A stretch of 64,000 nucleotides of DNA from Allium sativum (taxonomy: Eukaryota > Streptophyta > Magnoliopsida > Asparagales > Amaryllidaceae). The position numbers and the translations under genes were made by a program. The notes beneath the pieces are model-generated. The model was not told where the DNA came from, ran no database searches, and saw nothing but the letters and a program-made list of their open reading frames with translations. Where the stretch lies: contig CM060918.1 in assembly GCA_030737875.1 (NCBI GenBank), forward strand, positions 775,614,552-775,678,551, read 5' to 3'. Positions 21,287-34,726 of this stretch are shown in pieces (position 1 is the first letter of the stretch; the number at the start of each line of letters is the position of its first letter).

Positions 21287-23543
21287 TGTAATGACCCGTA
21301 TTTTTAACGGATAATAAATAATTTATTTAATTATTTAAATAAAGGTTTGGTAATATAAAATGACCAGAATTAAATAATATTGAATATTTAATTAATATAA
21401 ATAATAGAATAATATATTTAATTTTCGAAATAGTCGGAAATAGTGGAATTCACAATATTGCGTGAATTGGATCATTTATAATATATAATTCAGTTTAGAG
21501 TTGAATTATGTTAACGAATATATTATATAAATGATAGTTGAAAGTATAATTATATTATAATTATAATCGAGCTGTAATGGTGCGGCAGTTCGTAATTTAA
21601 TGATTTGAACTTCAACTGAATATACAGAATCTGTTTTAAGTCGGATTTCTGTGAAACAAGAAACATTCGAATCTGTTGAACGATATTTTTCTAATGGAAG
21701 AGAAAAATCGGGATTTCGTCATGCAGATTATGAGATATGTCTAAATCAAATTTCCAGAAAGTCTCTATGGAATACGTTTATAATTTATAACGATTTATTT
21801 ATATTATAAATGGATTTTTAATATAAATTGAATATCAATATAATCTGGACTTGAAATATCGGGTTATAAATCTCGATATGTTTATTATGGAGCTAGATAA
21901 TATTCTATGTGAATATATAAGATAATATTAAATTTAATTATTTTTAAATATATTAAATATTTAAATGGGTTTATTTAGAGCTTTAAAAATAGCCATTTTT
22001 GCAAACGAACTTCATTTTCGACCAAACAAATTTTGTTGGATCCGGAATATTAAATTATTTCTAGATTTCAATTTCCGTGTTTTTTGTAGTCAGTATGTGG
22101 CCGTACGGGATTTTAACGTGAAAAATAGTCGATAAATTAACTTTAAAAGTACGCTGTGTGAGCAAACGGACTCGGAATTCGACGAAACAATTTTCGTTGG
22201 ATCCATAATGTCGAACTGTAGTTGTATGTCCATTTTTGTCGAATTTGAATATCGTATGTGATCATACGGATTTTTAAACGACAATTATACATAGCAATTG
22301 ATTAAAATTAAATATAATAATCAAATATAAAATTATATATTCACCTTATATGTACCCTTAAACATTTCCCAAACCTAATTTACCTCATTCCACGGTCAAG
22401 AAAAATGCAGCCACCAATTTACTTCTTTCTCAAACAAAAATCGTGGGTTTGAAAAATCATAACAATTCAAAAATAAATCCTAAAATCCTCAGACTTATAT
22501 GTATATTATCCTCGTAACATATGCTTCAATCTGAGGTCAGTTTTATAGAACTTGATCATGGTTTTTCGAAGTCATTTCGTACAGCATGGGTTCGGAGCAA
22601 CTAGGGTTGGAAATAATGTGAAGTTGATGTAGTGATTCATGAAATGGATAATGTAGTTGATTTCGTTGTAGAGTATAGAATGTTATTGCAAAAAAATTGG
22701 GGAAATCCGTGTTAAGTTTGGTCGATGTCTGTAGCTACAGTACGCGTTATGATTTCGAACGCGAGCATCATAGTGGAATCGAATAGGAGATTACTGATAT
22801 GGGATAGAAGCGTTTGTGAAGAGATGATTAGCAATGCCGGTCATTTGTGGATTTGCTGCGTATAAAGGGAGAAAATGGGGTTTGAATTTGTGGAAAATGG
22901 TGTTTGTTGGAGCTGAAAGGGGTGTGTATTTCCTGGGAGGAAGAGACGCGAGTTGTTGGGTATTGGCATTGAAGAAAGTAGAGTTTCACAAGAAGAATTT
23001 TGGTGAAATTTATTTGGGTTTTAATGAAAAGATGTAGGAGTGGTGTGGAGTTGAAGATCGACAATGGCTATGGGATTTCAGGAGTAAGTCGCGATTTTTG
23101 TTTATAGGAGATGATATTGTTCAAATACGTGGGTAGGAAACGAGAAATGGGCCGGAAAAAAGAAGTTAAGCCCAATTAAAAATAGATTAAGTTTATTTTA
23201 AATTCAAAATAGTATATTAACTTTTGAATTATCATAGCTTTGCCATATGTTATCCAAATCCAACAAAACAGGATCCGTTGGGATCGTATGGATGAGAGCT
23301 ACGCAATGGAACTGACTGGGAGTGAATTGGAGCTTGTTATAATTTATAACGAAATAAATAACCTGTCTGAATCAACCAACAGTTATTGTTATTTAACGAA
23401 GATCGTCCAATGTGAGTAAATATCACTAACTCTACCCAGTTATATTTTTATAACATATTTTTAGAATTGATAAATGATGGTTGATTGTTGTGTTTTGTTT
23501 GTTCGGATGAACTGCTAATTGATTGGTTGAAATTATAGACAAC

Positions 23544-23558
23544 GATATATATATATAT

Positions 23559-23598
<40 letters not shown>

Positions 23599-23600
23599 CG
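23544..23600. repeat. TA microsatellite in G LTR2
   Basis: Roughly 55 bp of TA with two TG interruptions. The homologous site in LTR1 has about 18 bp. Confidence 0.85.
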
Positions 23601-23874
23601 TTAATCAAATATTGATTCTGTTTATCAGAATATTTCATATTGAAATGAAGTTGATGTTAATTATATTGTTTAACATTTGTTGATGCAGGAAACGGGTTGG
23701 AGGGATCCAACTGGATTCCTCAATATTTATAACATTGTTTTTATATATATTGTGATATATGCTATGATATATAATCTGTGATTGATTATGATGACACTGG
23801 TCTTGTTATTTGGTATTTGAAATACCATAAGAAATACTGGAATGTAAAAAGGGAATTTCAAAGCGTATATTGAA

Positions 23875-25417
23875 AATAAAATATTTATTTGGGAAATAAA
23901 TAGTTTATAAAAGGAAATATTTGGGAAATCAAATTGTTTATAAAAGGAAATATTTATTTGGGAATTAAATAGATTATAAAAGGAAATATTTATTTGGGAA
24001 ATAAATAGTTTATAAAAGGAAATATTAGGGAAATCAAATAGTTTATAAAAGAAAATATTTATTTGGGAAACAAATAGATTATAAAAGGAAATATTTATTT
24101 AGGAAATAAATAGTTTATAAAAGGAAACATTTGGGAAATCAAATAGTTTATAGAAGGAAATATTTATTTGGGAAATGAATAGAATTTTATAAAAAGAGAA
24201 TATTTGGAAAATAAATATTAAATAGAAATCTGTTTTAACAGATAAATGGAAAAGATTAATTTGAAGTAGAATTAAATAGAAATCTTTTTTAACAGATAAA
24301 TTGAGAAGATTAATTTATAAATAATGTTTTAAAAATTAAATAAAATATTTATCATGTGATAAATGGAATATATAAGTCTGAACTTATATAAAGAAGTAGA
24401 AATTGGTTTTGACACCGATATTTTTAATAGAATGTGAACTCAGCATTTATAATGGGAATTATAAATGAGATTCAAGTGTTAGAAATAAAAAGGTGATTTC
24501 ATACGAATAATTCTATAAATAGAAGTATAAATAGAATTTGGAAATGGGATATTATTTTAAAATACGAAATCAAACTTAATGGATTATATAAAAGAAACAT
24601 TATTCACATTCGATGCGAATAATGGATTAAAATGAATATTTTATAAATTAAAACCTTTATAAGGAAAATTGGGTTTTGAAATAAGAATTCAAATGGGAAT
24701 TTGAATGAGATAGGAAATAGAGTTAATCGAATATTAGTCATTCGAATAGAGTTGGTCGAATATTAGTTATTCGAATAGAGTTAATCGAATATTAGTTATT
24801 CAAATAGAGTTAAATCGAATATAAGTTATTTGAATAGAGTTAAATCGAATATTAGTTATTCGAATAGAGTTAATCGAATATTAGTTATTTGAATAAGAGT
24901 TAATCGAATATTAGTTAATCGAATATTAGTTAATCGAATAAGAGTTAATCGAATAAGAGTTAATCGAATAGAGTTAATCGAATAAGAGTTAATCGAACAA
25001 GAGTTAATCGAATAGAGTTAATCGAATAAGAGTTAATCGAACAAGAGTTTATCGACTAGAGTTAATCGAAATAGAGTTAAACAAATATTAATTATTCGAA
25101 TAGAGTTAATCGAATATAAGTTATCCGAATAGAGTTTATCAGATAGAGTTAATCGAATTAGAGTTGGTCGAATATTAGTTATTCGAATATAGTGATTCAA
25201 AGAAAGAATATCGAATACAGTTTATTCGAAAGAGAGATTAACAAATATAGTTTATTCGAAGCAAAGAGTTATCAAATATAGTTATTCGAAGAAAGATTAT
25301 CGAATATAGTTTATTCAAAAAGGAAATTATCGAATATAGTTTATTCGAAGAAAAGAATTATCGAATAGAGTTTATTCGAAAGAGAGTTATTGAATAGAGA
25401 TTATTCGAAAGAGAGGT
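23875..25417. repeat. Tandem arrays 1-3 in G LTR2
   Basis: Array 1 at about 23875-24190, array 2 at about 24714-25195, array 3 at about 25193-25417, with the unit types described for LTR1. Unit order and counts differ from LTR1. Confidence 0.85.
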
Positions 25418-27604
25418 ATACATTGAAATTTGATTATATCGAATTCGGGAAAGTACTATTCACTTTCCGTTTATAATAAAGATTTATTTATTTATTAATA
25501 AATTAGTTGTTTCTTTATTTATCCAAATTAATAAATAAAAGTTATATTTAAGTTATTATAATTTGGAAGCATGGGATTATAACACTATTGTTATAATCAA
25601 ATGATTTCTGTAAAAGAAGTGGATTCGTAAATAGAATCCGAGAGTTACGTCAGGAAGTTTGTTAAAGATTTAAAAGGGTACTTTGTCTATTTCGAGGTTA
25701 GAAATGTTGTTTTGTTAAGGTCTGAGAGATAGTTATACCCCAACTTGATTGACGTCATTTTTAACTAAGGAATGGTTAAGGTTCGATAGTGAAGGTTGGT
25801 TAAGTGAATTTAGTTAATGAGTGTAATAGTTTGAGTTGGCATATCAATGTTTTATTTGAACATCTGTTTAAATCCAATGAAGGAGTTTTGGAAATGTTTT
25901 CCAAATAAGAATCAGAAATGTTTTTTAATATAAAAAAATAGAAATGAGAGTAAATATGGAAATGTTTTCCAATGATTAATAACGTATATTTTCTAAATTT
26001 AGAAAATAAGAATTTACGAATATATGGAAACAGGAATAGGGAAATGGATAACTGAATGACAAATTAAATTAAATTAAAGGGGATCAGTGTTGATTAATGA
26101 TTTGCTCGGTAAGATTTCCATTTGGAAATACGACTGTTGTTTGTACACTTGTTTTCCTGTGATAGTTAAATAATTGACCATCAAAGTTTTTGACCATTTC
26201 TGTTGTTAATACGGAGAGACCGGGATCAGATTTATTATCTGAAAACCACTCTATATGGGCATTAGTGTTGCGAATCAATTATGATGATGATAATTGAAGA
26301 CGGAGCTTATGCAAGCGCTGTTATGGAAATCCTATGTAGAAAGTGCCTAAGACGGGTTTATAGAATAGTGCCTTCGGTTTGTCTAGTCCCAGGACAACCT
26401 GTATGGAAGAATGTCCGACAGAGTATATTTAATAGATCACGTAAGTTGATCACTTCAAACGTATTTACGTTTGGTGGTGGGGAATTCGTTTCTCTTAGCT
26501 GTATACCCGTGGTATTTTTGGAGAAATCAATTTGTGATTTGGCGGGTATGACGAAGTGGCATTCAAAGGAAATAAAAATGTGATTTGTATAATGATACGT
26601 TATGACCTCAAGCCTCATCAACCGAGAAATGACAGAAATCGGGTTGGCAGCATGGCTAAGTGGGTCGCACCCAATCAGATATATTGTCATCATCTAGAGA
26701 ATATTCATATTTGTTACTTCTTTCAATTTTGTATCTCCCGGGAATGGATATGTTGGTATACCAACCGTAAGGTGACAATATATTCGGAACATTCAAGCGA
26801 AATGAATGGCCGGTTATGTGTGGCTGAGTTACAAGATGTTCTCGTTGAACTCTAGTGTATCGCTTCTAGAGTACATTGATCGGAAGGTGGTTCCATACCT
26901 TGTCATAGTTGGGAATTCATTATCCAATAAGAGCCTGCGATTTTTGATTGTATATTATATATGTAGAGCGTGATATGAAAGCGTTCTATTAGATTGCTAT
27001 TTATTTGATTTAGACATTATTACAATACCAGAAGAGTATGGATTATAAAAGAATGTTTTGAGTTATCATAAGGTAAAAAACCATCCGTGTTTATGTGTGG
27101 GTCGGTCTTACGATTATTCTTTCTTTTAAAAAGGATTTTAAAAGTTAAACAAATGGTTAGAGTTTACTCACAACAGTCACAGGACTGACCCCGAGTTAAT
27201 TTTGTTTTGTTTTCCCTAAACTCTTGGGTGCCCAAATTTGTACGGGCAGTCAAGTATTTGGGATTTTACAGATATACTGAGAGCTTGGAGCGGGAGGCTT
27301 CAGGATTTATAGCAATTGTTTATTTTCGCTGTGTAGTAAGTTTTGTACTTTGATAATAATATGTACCAAGTACAGGTTTGTATTTCGAAGTTATATTATA
27401 TAGTATATTTTATTCGTTCCGCTGTGAGGTTCGTGTTACTATGATTCTGTTGTTGTTCCTCTCCTTCTTCTATTCAAATTTTCTGTCCTATCTATTCTCA
27501 CCCTCTAACTTCATTTTATTAATGTTCTGGTATGTTCGATTCTGGAATAGTTGACATGGTATTGTATGTCGATTTTCGGGGTCGAAAATCCCCGGTTCGT
27601 TATT

Positions 27605-30100
27605 GGTCAATCGTCACTGATTGGCAATACCATAAACAATACGTTAGCCGGTTCTATCGAACCTCTAAAACGATCAGTCACGTCGAACATCTAGGACCTT
27701 TTAGTCAGTCCTGATATCAAATCTGAGGTACCATGCTATCCATCAAATAATATCCAACATCCATATAAGTAAATGTCTGGGCTCCATACAATGACATAAC
27801 TTCTAGCTAGAAGCTAATATGTCTATTTCCCTGCAGTCACTATCCCGTTTTTGGTTCGTTCCGGGATGTGAAGCTCGCAAATTAACGCTACACAAAGCTA
27901 TGCTATTTAAAGTCGTGCTTTGATCATCAACTACAAAGCCTTGCTTTTCTACAAAAGCTTTGATCCATGCATCTCAACATGCCACATTGTCAATCCATAC
28001 CGTACCATTGATTTCTACCAATATATAACCTCTAAGCTCGTACGTCTCAGAGAAGGGTGTTAAGCCAGAGAATTAATTCTCCGCCACCAAACATATATAT
28101 ATTTGCAGAGATCAACGAATATAGTATAAAGGGATACAATGTCAAACTTACCATCCATTGGCAAGTCTGGTCTGGGTGTGAACGAAATCAGAGGCACCTT
28201 ATTCCTTGTCCTATATGTTCAATACAGGAGAGAGGCCCTCGCATATCCGGTCGATCTCCAAGTACGTCTGGACGATCACCACTTATTACCTTGTCCTGGG
28301 TGTACGGCCCAATCAAGACATCAATAATCATCTAAACGATGTGAAGATCTCCGGTCTTCAACCACCGTCTTCTTCGACTTTTAGTCGTCGAATCAGTTAT
28401 TCAGAATGGGTTAAACCGATCTTTCTAAATAACTCGCGTATCTTATAATCAAGTTGTATAAAAACACATCATATGCCTCATTCCAATCCATAATATTTTT
28501 TATTCAAATATTCTTTTCATAATTTAAACCAAATTAAACGTTATTAAACCAGTCGGAATTATCGAGCCTTACCGAAGAAATCATTTATTTTATTATCCCA
28601 GTCCCAACATATTCATCCCATGGAGCAAAACTGGTAGTACTCCATATCTAACACCCACTGTTTATCGATAAAATTAGTCACCATTTCACGTTCAAACCTA
28701 ATTAAAGATTTAACTATCGCATGGAGTAAAACTGGTGGTACTCCATTCTCGATCGTTTCTTGAATTCGGTAAATTTAATTACCTTATTCTCATTTCAATC
28801 TAATTAAATATTCGTTAAAACTCCAACTTGGTTTTAATCTCAAAAATCATTACTTTATGATTATTTAACTTTAAGAAATTGATCTTTTCTTTAACTGAGT
28901 TAAAGAACCAATGTTATTAAAATACAGTTCCAAAATAAACCCAAATAAACATCCATTAATTATGGAATCTTCATGGAAAATAGATCAATATATAATTGAT
29001 ATAAATTTCCGTGTCAGACTAATAATATAAATGGAATAACGGTAAAACCTTTTAAATTCCATATATAACAATGGTCTTCCTTCATGGAAGCTTATATCGA
29101 TTATTACCAAATCGAATTCCATTCAATTCCAATTTAATATTTTAAATTGGAAAACTTTACTTTGGAAAGTTTCCATCAAATCTTAATAAAAAGATTTATA
29201 AATTCCAAATCATATCTTCACAGTTAATTGGGTTGAAGAACTACTGTTATTTAAAACATCGCTCACGATAAACCCAAAATCCAATTTAATTAACTGGTAA
29301 ATGTCTCTAAATCTTAATTAAAAGATTTATTCTTTCCTCGACTGGGTTTAAGAATAGTGTTATTGAAGACACCATTCACGACAAACCAAAAATCCAATTT
29401 GATATTAAATACAGGGCTCTGAATAGAAATCATATCGGCTTATATTCAATATCCAATTCTGAAACCAACGGATATCGTATAGGGAAGAAAGATATCTGTA
29501 TCTTCCAAATTCCTCAACGATATCTGTATAATCACGGAATCGAATATTGAAATATTTCGAAGATAATTTCCATACAAATCCATTCCGATTCATACGTTGG
29601 AAAATTCTGGTTAGATTAAAACCAATATAATTTTTTTCAGTTCTTTATTCTAGTTGTTAACTATTTCATTTAGACAAATATCTTTTTATCTTCCCAAAAT
29701 TTGGAATATTCAATCAAAAATCTTTTCCAAATCATTTGTTAAGATTTAACACAATTTTCATATTTTTAATAATTTTATTAAGGCACTTACAGCCAGTTTT
29801 TAATACTGGCCACCGAACTGCATCCATAACGACCTTTTCCAAAACTAATTTGGACATATCTTAAAATCTAACCGTTAGATTTCAAATCTCTTATTATCAT
29901 TTGAAAGCTCTTTTCGATACGAACCCAACGATTCTGGTTTTAGGAGAATTCGACGGTCGTATCTCCCGTTACAACAATTTGAATTAATGATTGAAATTCG
30001 CGAACGGTCGCTGCGCGATACGTTCTATTCAAACCATTTAAATATATATATATATATAATAAATTTTTTCGTCGATTTCCTTTTTGAAATGTATTTTATA
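27605..30100 (-). mobile_element. E 3' LTR, segment 2 (between G and H)
   Basis: Begins with the second GGTCA and aligns with about 48477-50984 of the E 5' LTR. It ends at TTATA (30096-30100), the duplication made by H. It includes two copies of CATGGAGCAAAACTGGTAGT-like sequence at about 28618 and 28719, and diverged pairs of 100-bp segments around CCAATTTAATTAACTGG and CCAATTTGATATTAAAT. No gene is credible. Confidence 0.88.
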
Positions 30101-33100
30101 TGTAACAACCCATAATTTTCCGTATATTTAAATTTATATTTGGTATAAATAAATTGAGCAATAATGGTTAAAATTTAAATCTTGTTGATCTTGATAATAA
30201 TAATATTTGAATTGAAAATATATAAAATTTTAATTTAGCGTATATTGGTAAAGGTTGAAGTTTGAATAAGTATAGGATAATCAAATAAGATTTGAGTTAT
30301 TTAGTTTATAACTGGAATTCGGACATTACATTGTCATTAATCAAATTTGGGAATCTAAGTACTTGAAATCTACTTACAAAATTGGTTAAAGTAAATTTTA
30401 ATGATTTTAGTAATGAAGTAAATTGCATTGAGTATAAGTGGAATTTTAATTTAGTTTATGTGGATAGAGAATTGAAATTTTGAATATATTATTAACGAAT
30501 TTGATTAAAAATTTGAGTTGTTAAATTTATAATTGAAATACAAATTTAATTTGATAAATAATCAAATTTGTGAATTAAAAATTTATGGAATCAATCTATT
30601 GGATTTATTTAAGTTGTAATTAGATTGAAATGGAATCTAACAAAGATTTGAATTGAATTAAAAACAGTTAAGCGAATAATGGAATATTTAATTAATTAAT
30701 TAACTGTGAAATTTGGTCGTTTTGGCGACTGTCTCGAAACCCAATGAAATCAGATCCATCGAATCTGGAACAGTGAATTATTGTAGAGTTTCAAATTTCG
30801 TTATAATCGGACTTGCCATTTGATCATACAGAATAAAACGTGAACGGAATTAATATAATTGGATAATTGTTTATTTCTCATATTGGACCTTCTATATCTA
30901 TATGAATAAAATTCATTTCCACCCCATCAGCCAATTCTTCATTACACGTATAATTTTCCTCGGCCATACTCATTCTCTAATGGAAGAAACCAATTTCCAA
31001 AACCCTAGTGCAAATAAAAATACAAACTTTAAAATTAAGTCTCCTCAAAACCTATCAAATTATATATCATTTCGAAGTTCTCCACGATACGAAGCTACTG
31101 GTACCATTTATTTCTATACGCAGTGCTCAGATTTGCCAGAAATCGATGGTCAAACCTCCAAATTGCAGAACCCTAACATGAAAATTGGGGGTTTTTGATT
31201 TCTGTATCTATCGCAAAATCAGGCTTATGGGTTTTGTAGAGGAGGAGGATACGAGCTTTCTAATGGTGGTCGGAGGTCCTATCGTCAAGTAAATCGCCGG
31301 AATTTGGCGATTTAGGTTTTGTAAATGCAGTTTTGGGGAGCCGTCGTGCGCGCTCCGAGCTTGACCGGAGTTGAAGGCGGTGGGCTGGGAAGGTGCGGTT
31401 AGAGGAGCAGTTCACGATGGTGGTGGTCTCTTGATCTCAGGTGGCCGGAGCTCGCAGCGGTAGTTGGTCAAAGTCACTGGTTCAAATGGGTTTTTGTGTT
31501 CAATTACTGTTCACGCGTTTGGAAATGGAGTGGGAACAGTTTAAAGGGGATGCTGACATGGAAAATGGTGAATTAATATTTATTTAAATTATATATATAT
31601 CGTATAGTATAACGCTAACAACTTTTGCATGTGAACTCAGATTTGGACGCGGTTGGTTGCGTTGAGATCGTGCCGAAACTACGGACATTCTGATACTAAA
31701 TTGGCTGCGTTTGAAGATTGTAAAATTTTGGCCTTTGGTTGGATGTTCGATCAACTAAAGACCCAAAGGTGAGTGATTTTTTCGCTCACAATTAACTGAA
31801 TTATTCCCATATTTATTAAATTAAATTATGAAATAAATTTGGCTGTCTGGTTGTGATTTATTGTCGATTGGTTGCTTAAACTGACATGAAAATGTTAATG
31901 TGCAAAAATTGATATTGATAATTAGTTATTTTAAATTAAATTAAAATGGCTAGTTGAAAAATCCTGATCCTTGTTAACTAGTGAAATGATTTGATATTTA
32001 TCATTTGAAATGAAATGGTTGTGATGGATGCCTTTGTTTGAAATTCGACTACTGAACTTATATTGACACAGGAATGTTCTGTTATTTTGCTTACTATTAT
32101 TGCAAGTTATTTGTGTCGGTTAATCCCATTTTTCCCTAGATGTTACTGGTATCAAATAAACCCAGGATTAATCGATTTAAAAACAAATTAAGAACACATG
32201 TTGAAATGATAGATATCTGTGACCCTAATTTGGATTGAAATGATATATATCCAATCCTGAAATATCGAAAAATTAAATTTAATATCACTTGGCCATAGGA
32301 TAGAAAATTATATACGGAGATTGGTTGGTTAAATGATTTTAAACATTTGAAAAATTTATTTGATAGAAATTTTATTTAAAAGAAATGTGCTGATACTCGA
32401 TAAATATCTTTTCTTCAAAATCTGAACCTTGAATGTTTACTGAATTTGTTAAGAAAATTATCCCAAACCAAATTGGAAATTCTTATAGTGGGATTTTGAA
32501 TATGATTTGGAATTATTCAAATTTATGGTGTAAGTTCGAATTTAATAAATTCCCCTTAAATTTAAATTTTGGGATAAAAGTATTCGATGATACTCGGAGT
32601 TGTTTTAACTCAATGTGAATATGGATTTGAATCCTTTAAATCGATCAGTTGGTTTGGACTATGCTTTGAAACTAGATGGGAAAACTAAATAAACCTTATC
32701 GAACTGGAATATATATACATAACTATATATGTATTCAAGTTATTGAAATTTGGAAGAAGAAATAACTATGCTTTAAAATTTAATTTCATATAAAAAACTA
32801 TATATATATATATATTTATCGCTTGATTTACAAATAAATTATATTCTATTACTTTAAAGTTATTTACTAAATTTTGTAACCTATATACCATTTTGTTATA
32901 AATAAATTCTCTTATATTTTATTATTTAATTTTTTTAGTAAAACTTCTATTATATGTATATACATAGTGGTTTAAATTATCTTATTATACTCTAACTATT
33001 TTATTATATATATATAAAAATTTAAAGATTTTATTTTATAAGTATCTATTTTTCATAGTTATATTAAATGATTGTAAACTTCTTCTTGAATGGGAATTGA

Positions 33101-33119
33101 CTTGATTTAAACCGTTGGT

Positions 33120-33500
33120 TCAAAATCGAGATTTGGTATAAATTTATATTCTATTTGAATATAAATCAACTGCAAAACGATTACAATATTCCAATGTGAA
33201 AAATATTCATCTTAAAGATAAATGGGATCTTGAAAATGATTATAATGCGTTAATATGAAAATGTATTCTATTTGCATATAAATTGATTTTGAACCTTAAT
33301 TGATTTTTGAAATAATTATAATCTTTTGATATGAAGGATATTCTACTTGAATATAAATCGATTTTGAAATGTTATATATGATTATAATATATGAATATGG
33401 AAATATATTCTATTTGAATATAAATCGGTTTCCGAATGATTGCGATATTTCGATGTGAATGTAATATCCTAGGTTGAATATAAATTGGGTTCGAAGCAAA
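33120..33500. repeat. Minisatellite in solo LTR H (about 65-75-bp unit)
   Basis: Five or six diverged copies carry TATTCTATTTGAATATAAAT, a GATTTTGAAA-like segment and ATGATTATAAT with GATATGAA. It is private to H. Confidence 0.75.
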
Positions 33501-34470
33501 CGTGATACTTTGATATGAAACTGAACCTTTGTGGAAAGTAAAAGAACCGACCGATGTGAAAAATGTAAACGTTTGGTTGTTAAAGAGACCGGAGTCGGTA
33601 CTGTCATACTCTCTGCCAATACTGATACCACTTTAACAATTGCGCACATGGTGGAGAATCCAGAAATGGAGTAGGATGGTATGGAGGCGATTACTGGATT
33701 TAAGGAAAGAGAACGATAATGGATGGCCCTGACCTTTGGGTCATAATTAAATGACTAAAACAGGAGTTATACTGTAACAAAGGGAGATCACATCTCCGAT
33801 CAGACACGCTTCTTCGATACCATCTATATTACATTATGATCGATTTGGAGTGCTCTTTGATATGGGAGTGCGTTCCGAGGTGGGCGGTAGCTGCGGATAT
33901 GCGTTACCACCGGTCCGGGAGTGCAAATGGTAGAATCCTACCCTGGGTATTGCCTCGAGTGCCTTGTCATATTTATCCTGATCGAACCTCTATGATTTTG
34001 ATTTGACGTTGTCGTATCGCTGCGCATCCCTACCCACCGACGTACTGGTGTTGTAAATGCAATGTGTACGACAATGTCTGTAAAGGACGTAAGGGTAAAA
34101 ATGTAATCTCACTTACGCTATTTTTATTATTTTTACTTTGCTGAGTAGACATTATAATAATAGCGTATTATACTATGTATGTAAATAATTTAACGGATCT
34201 TTAAGAAATGGAAAATCCCGTAATATTTCTTAAGTTACTGCACCCATAACAACCATGTTATTTCATACTTGATTTGACTAATATGAGAATGATTTAGTTA
34301 TGAACCGAGTGTTTGTTGTGTTTTTCTTTTATGCAATAAGTTCGGGTCAGATATGAGTTGCAGTTAGTGAAGATTGCTTTGCCTTGGAGGACGAAGACGA
34401 AGATTTGGTATATATCTATTATGTATGTGTGTGTGTGTATATATATATATATGAAGTTCCCACTGCACTT

Positions 34471-34590
34471 TGATTCCGCTGCATTGTATATATTTGTATA
34501 ACTCTGATCATCATTGTATATTATAGTCTAATATATATTTTTCAACTGCTTTTGAACTTTTAATTGCTTATTATATGTTATCCTTCCGCT
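34471..34590 (+). promoter_or_regulatory. TTCCGCTG motifs near the 3' end of solo LTR H
   Basis: GATTCCGCTGCATTG at 34473 and CCTTCCGCTGTGAGG at 34583, 255 and 145 bp before the LTR end. The motif recurs at similar distance in the other LTRs. Confidence 0.5.
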
Positions 34591-34726
34591 GTGAGGTTCT
34601 GTTATTGTTCTCTTTCCTTCCTTGCTTTCTTTTATTTTCCCAATAACTACCTGCATTTGCGATCTTTTTCGGTCGGCAGGCGTTAATCATCGTCGATTCG
34701 AACGGTCAAAAATCCAGGTCGTTACA

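Larger units (their letters stand above)
12658..27604 (+). mobile_element. Element G: giant-LTR non-autonomous retrotransposon (14.9 kb)
   Basis: LTRs of 7059 bp (12658-19716) and 6318 bp (21287-27604) flank an interior of only 1570 bp with no coding region. A primer site follows LTR1, and a GGGGACGAAA-like motif plus polypurine tract precedes LTR2. The five-bp duplication GGTCA and a preserved unoccupied site in the E 5' LTR prove insertion as one unit. About 90% of the element is LTR, the reverse of the usual large retrotransposon derivative. The last two bases of LTR2 are TT, where LTR1 ends CA. Confidence 0.92.
21287..27604 (+). mobile_element. G 3' LTR (6.32 kb)
   Basis: Same landmarks as LTR1: TATA-like site 22345, arrays 23875-24190, 24714-25195 and 25193-25417, hairpin block 27171-27251, TTCCGCTG motif near 27417. 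It lacks the 0.8-kb insertion. It has a longer TA microsatellite (about 23544-23600) than the homologous spot in LTR1 (about 15731-15748). The terminal CA has become TT. Confidence 0.9.
30101..34726 (+). mobile_element. Solo LTR H (4.63 kb)
   Basis: Runs from TGTAACAACCCATAATTTTCC to AAATCCAGGTCGTTACA with TTATA at 30096-30100 and again at 34727-34731. The E 5' LTR has the unoccupied site GTATTTTATAAATCG at 50980-50984. There is no second LTR, primer site or polypurine tract inside, so this is a solo LTR left by recombination between two LTRs. Its end resembles G (TTCCGCTGTGAGG near 34585) and its start resembles D and E, so it belongs to the same broad giant-LTR group. A GC-richer leader lies at about 31200-31500. 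Confidence 0.92.

Noticed and set aside
30902..31198. 98-codon frame in solo LTR H
   Set aside because: Lies in the LTR leader, no motif, not conserved in related LTRs.
30101..34726. H as a complete small retrotransposon
   Set aside because: No repeated terminus, no primer site and no polypurine tract inside. TGGTATCA at 32149 is a chance match not preceded by an LTR end.
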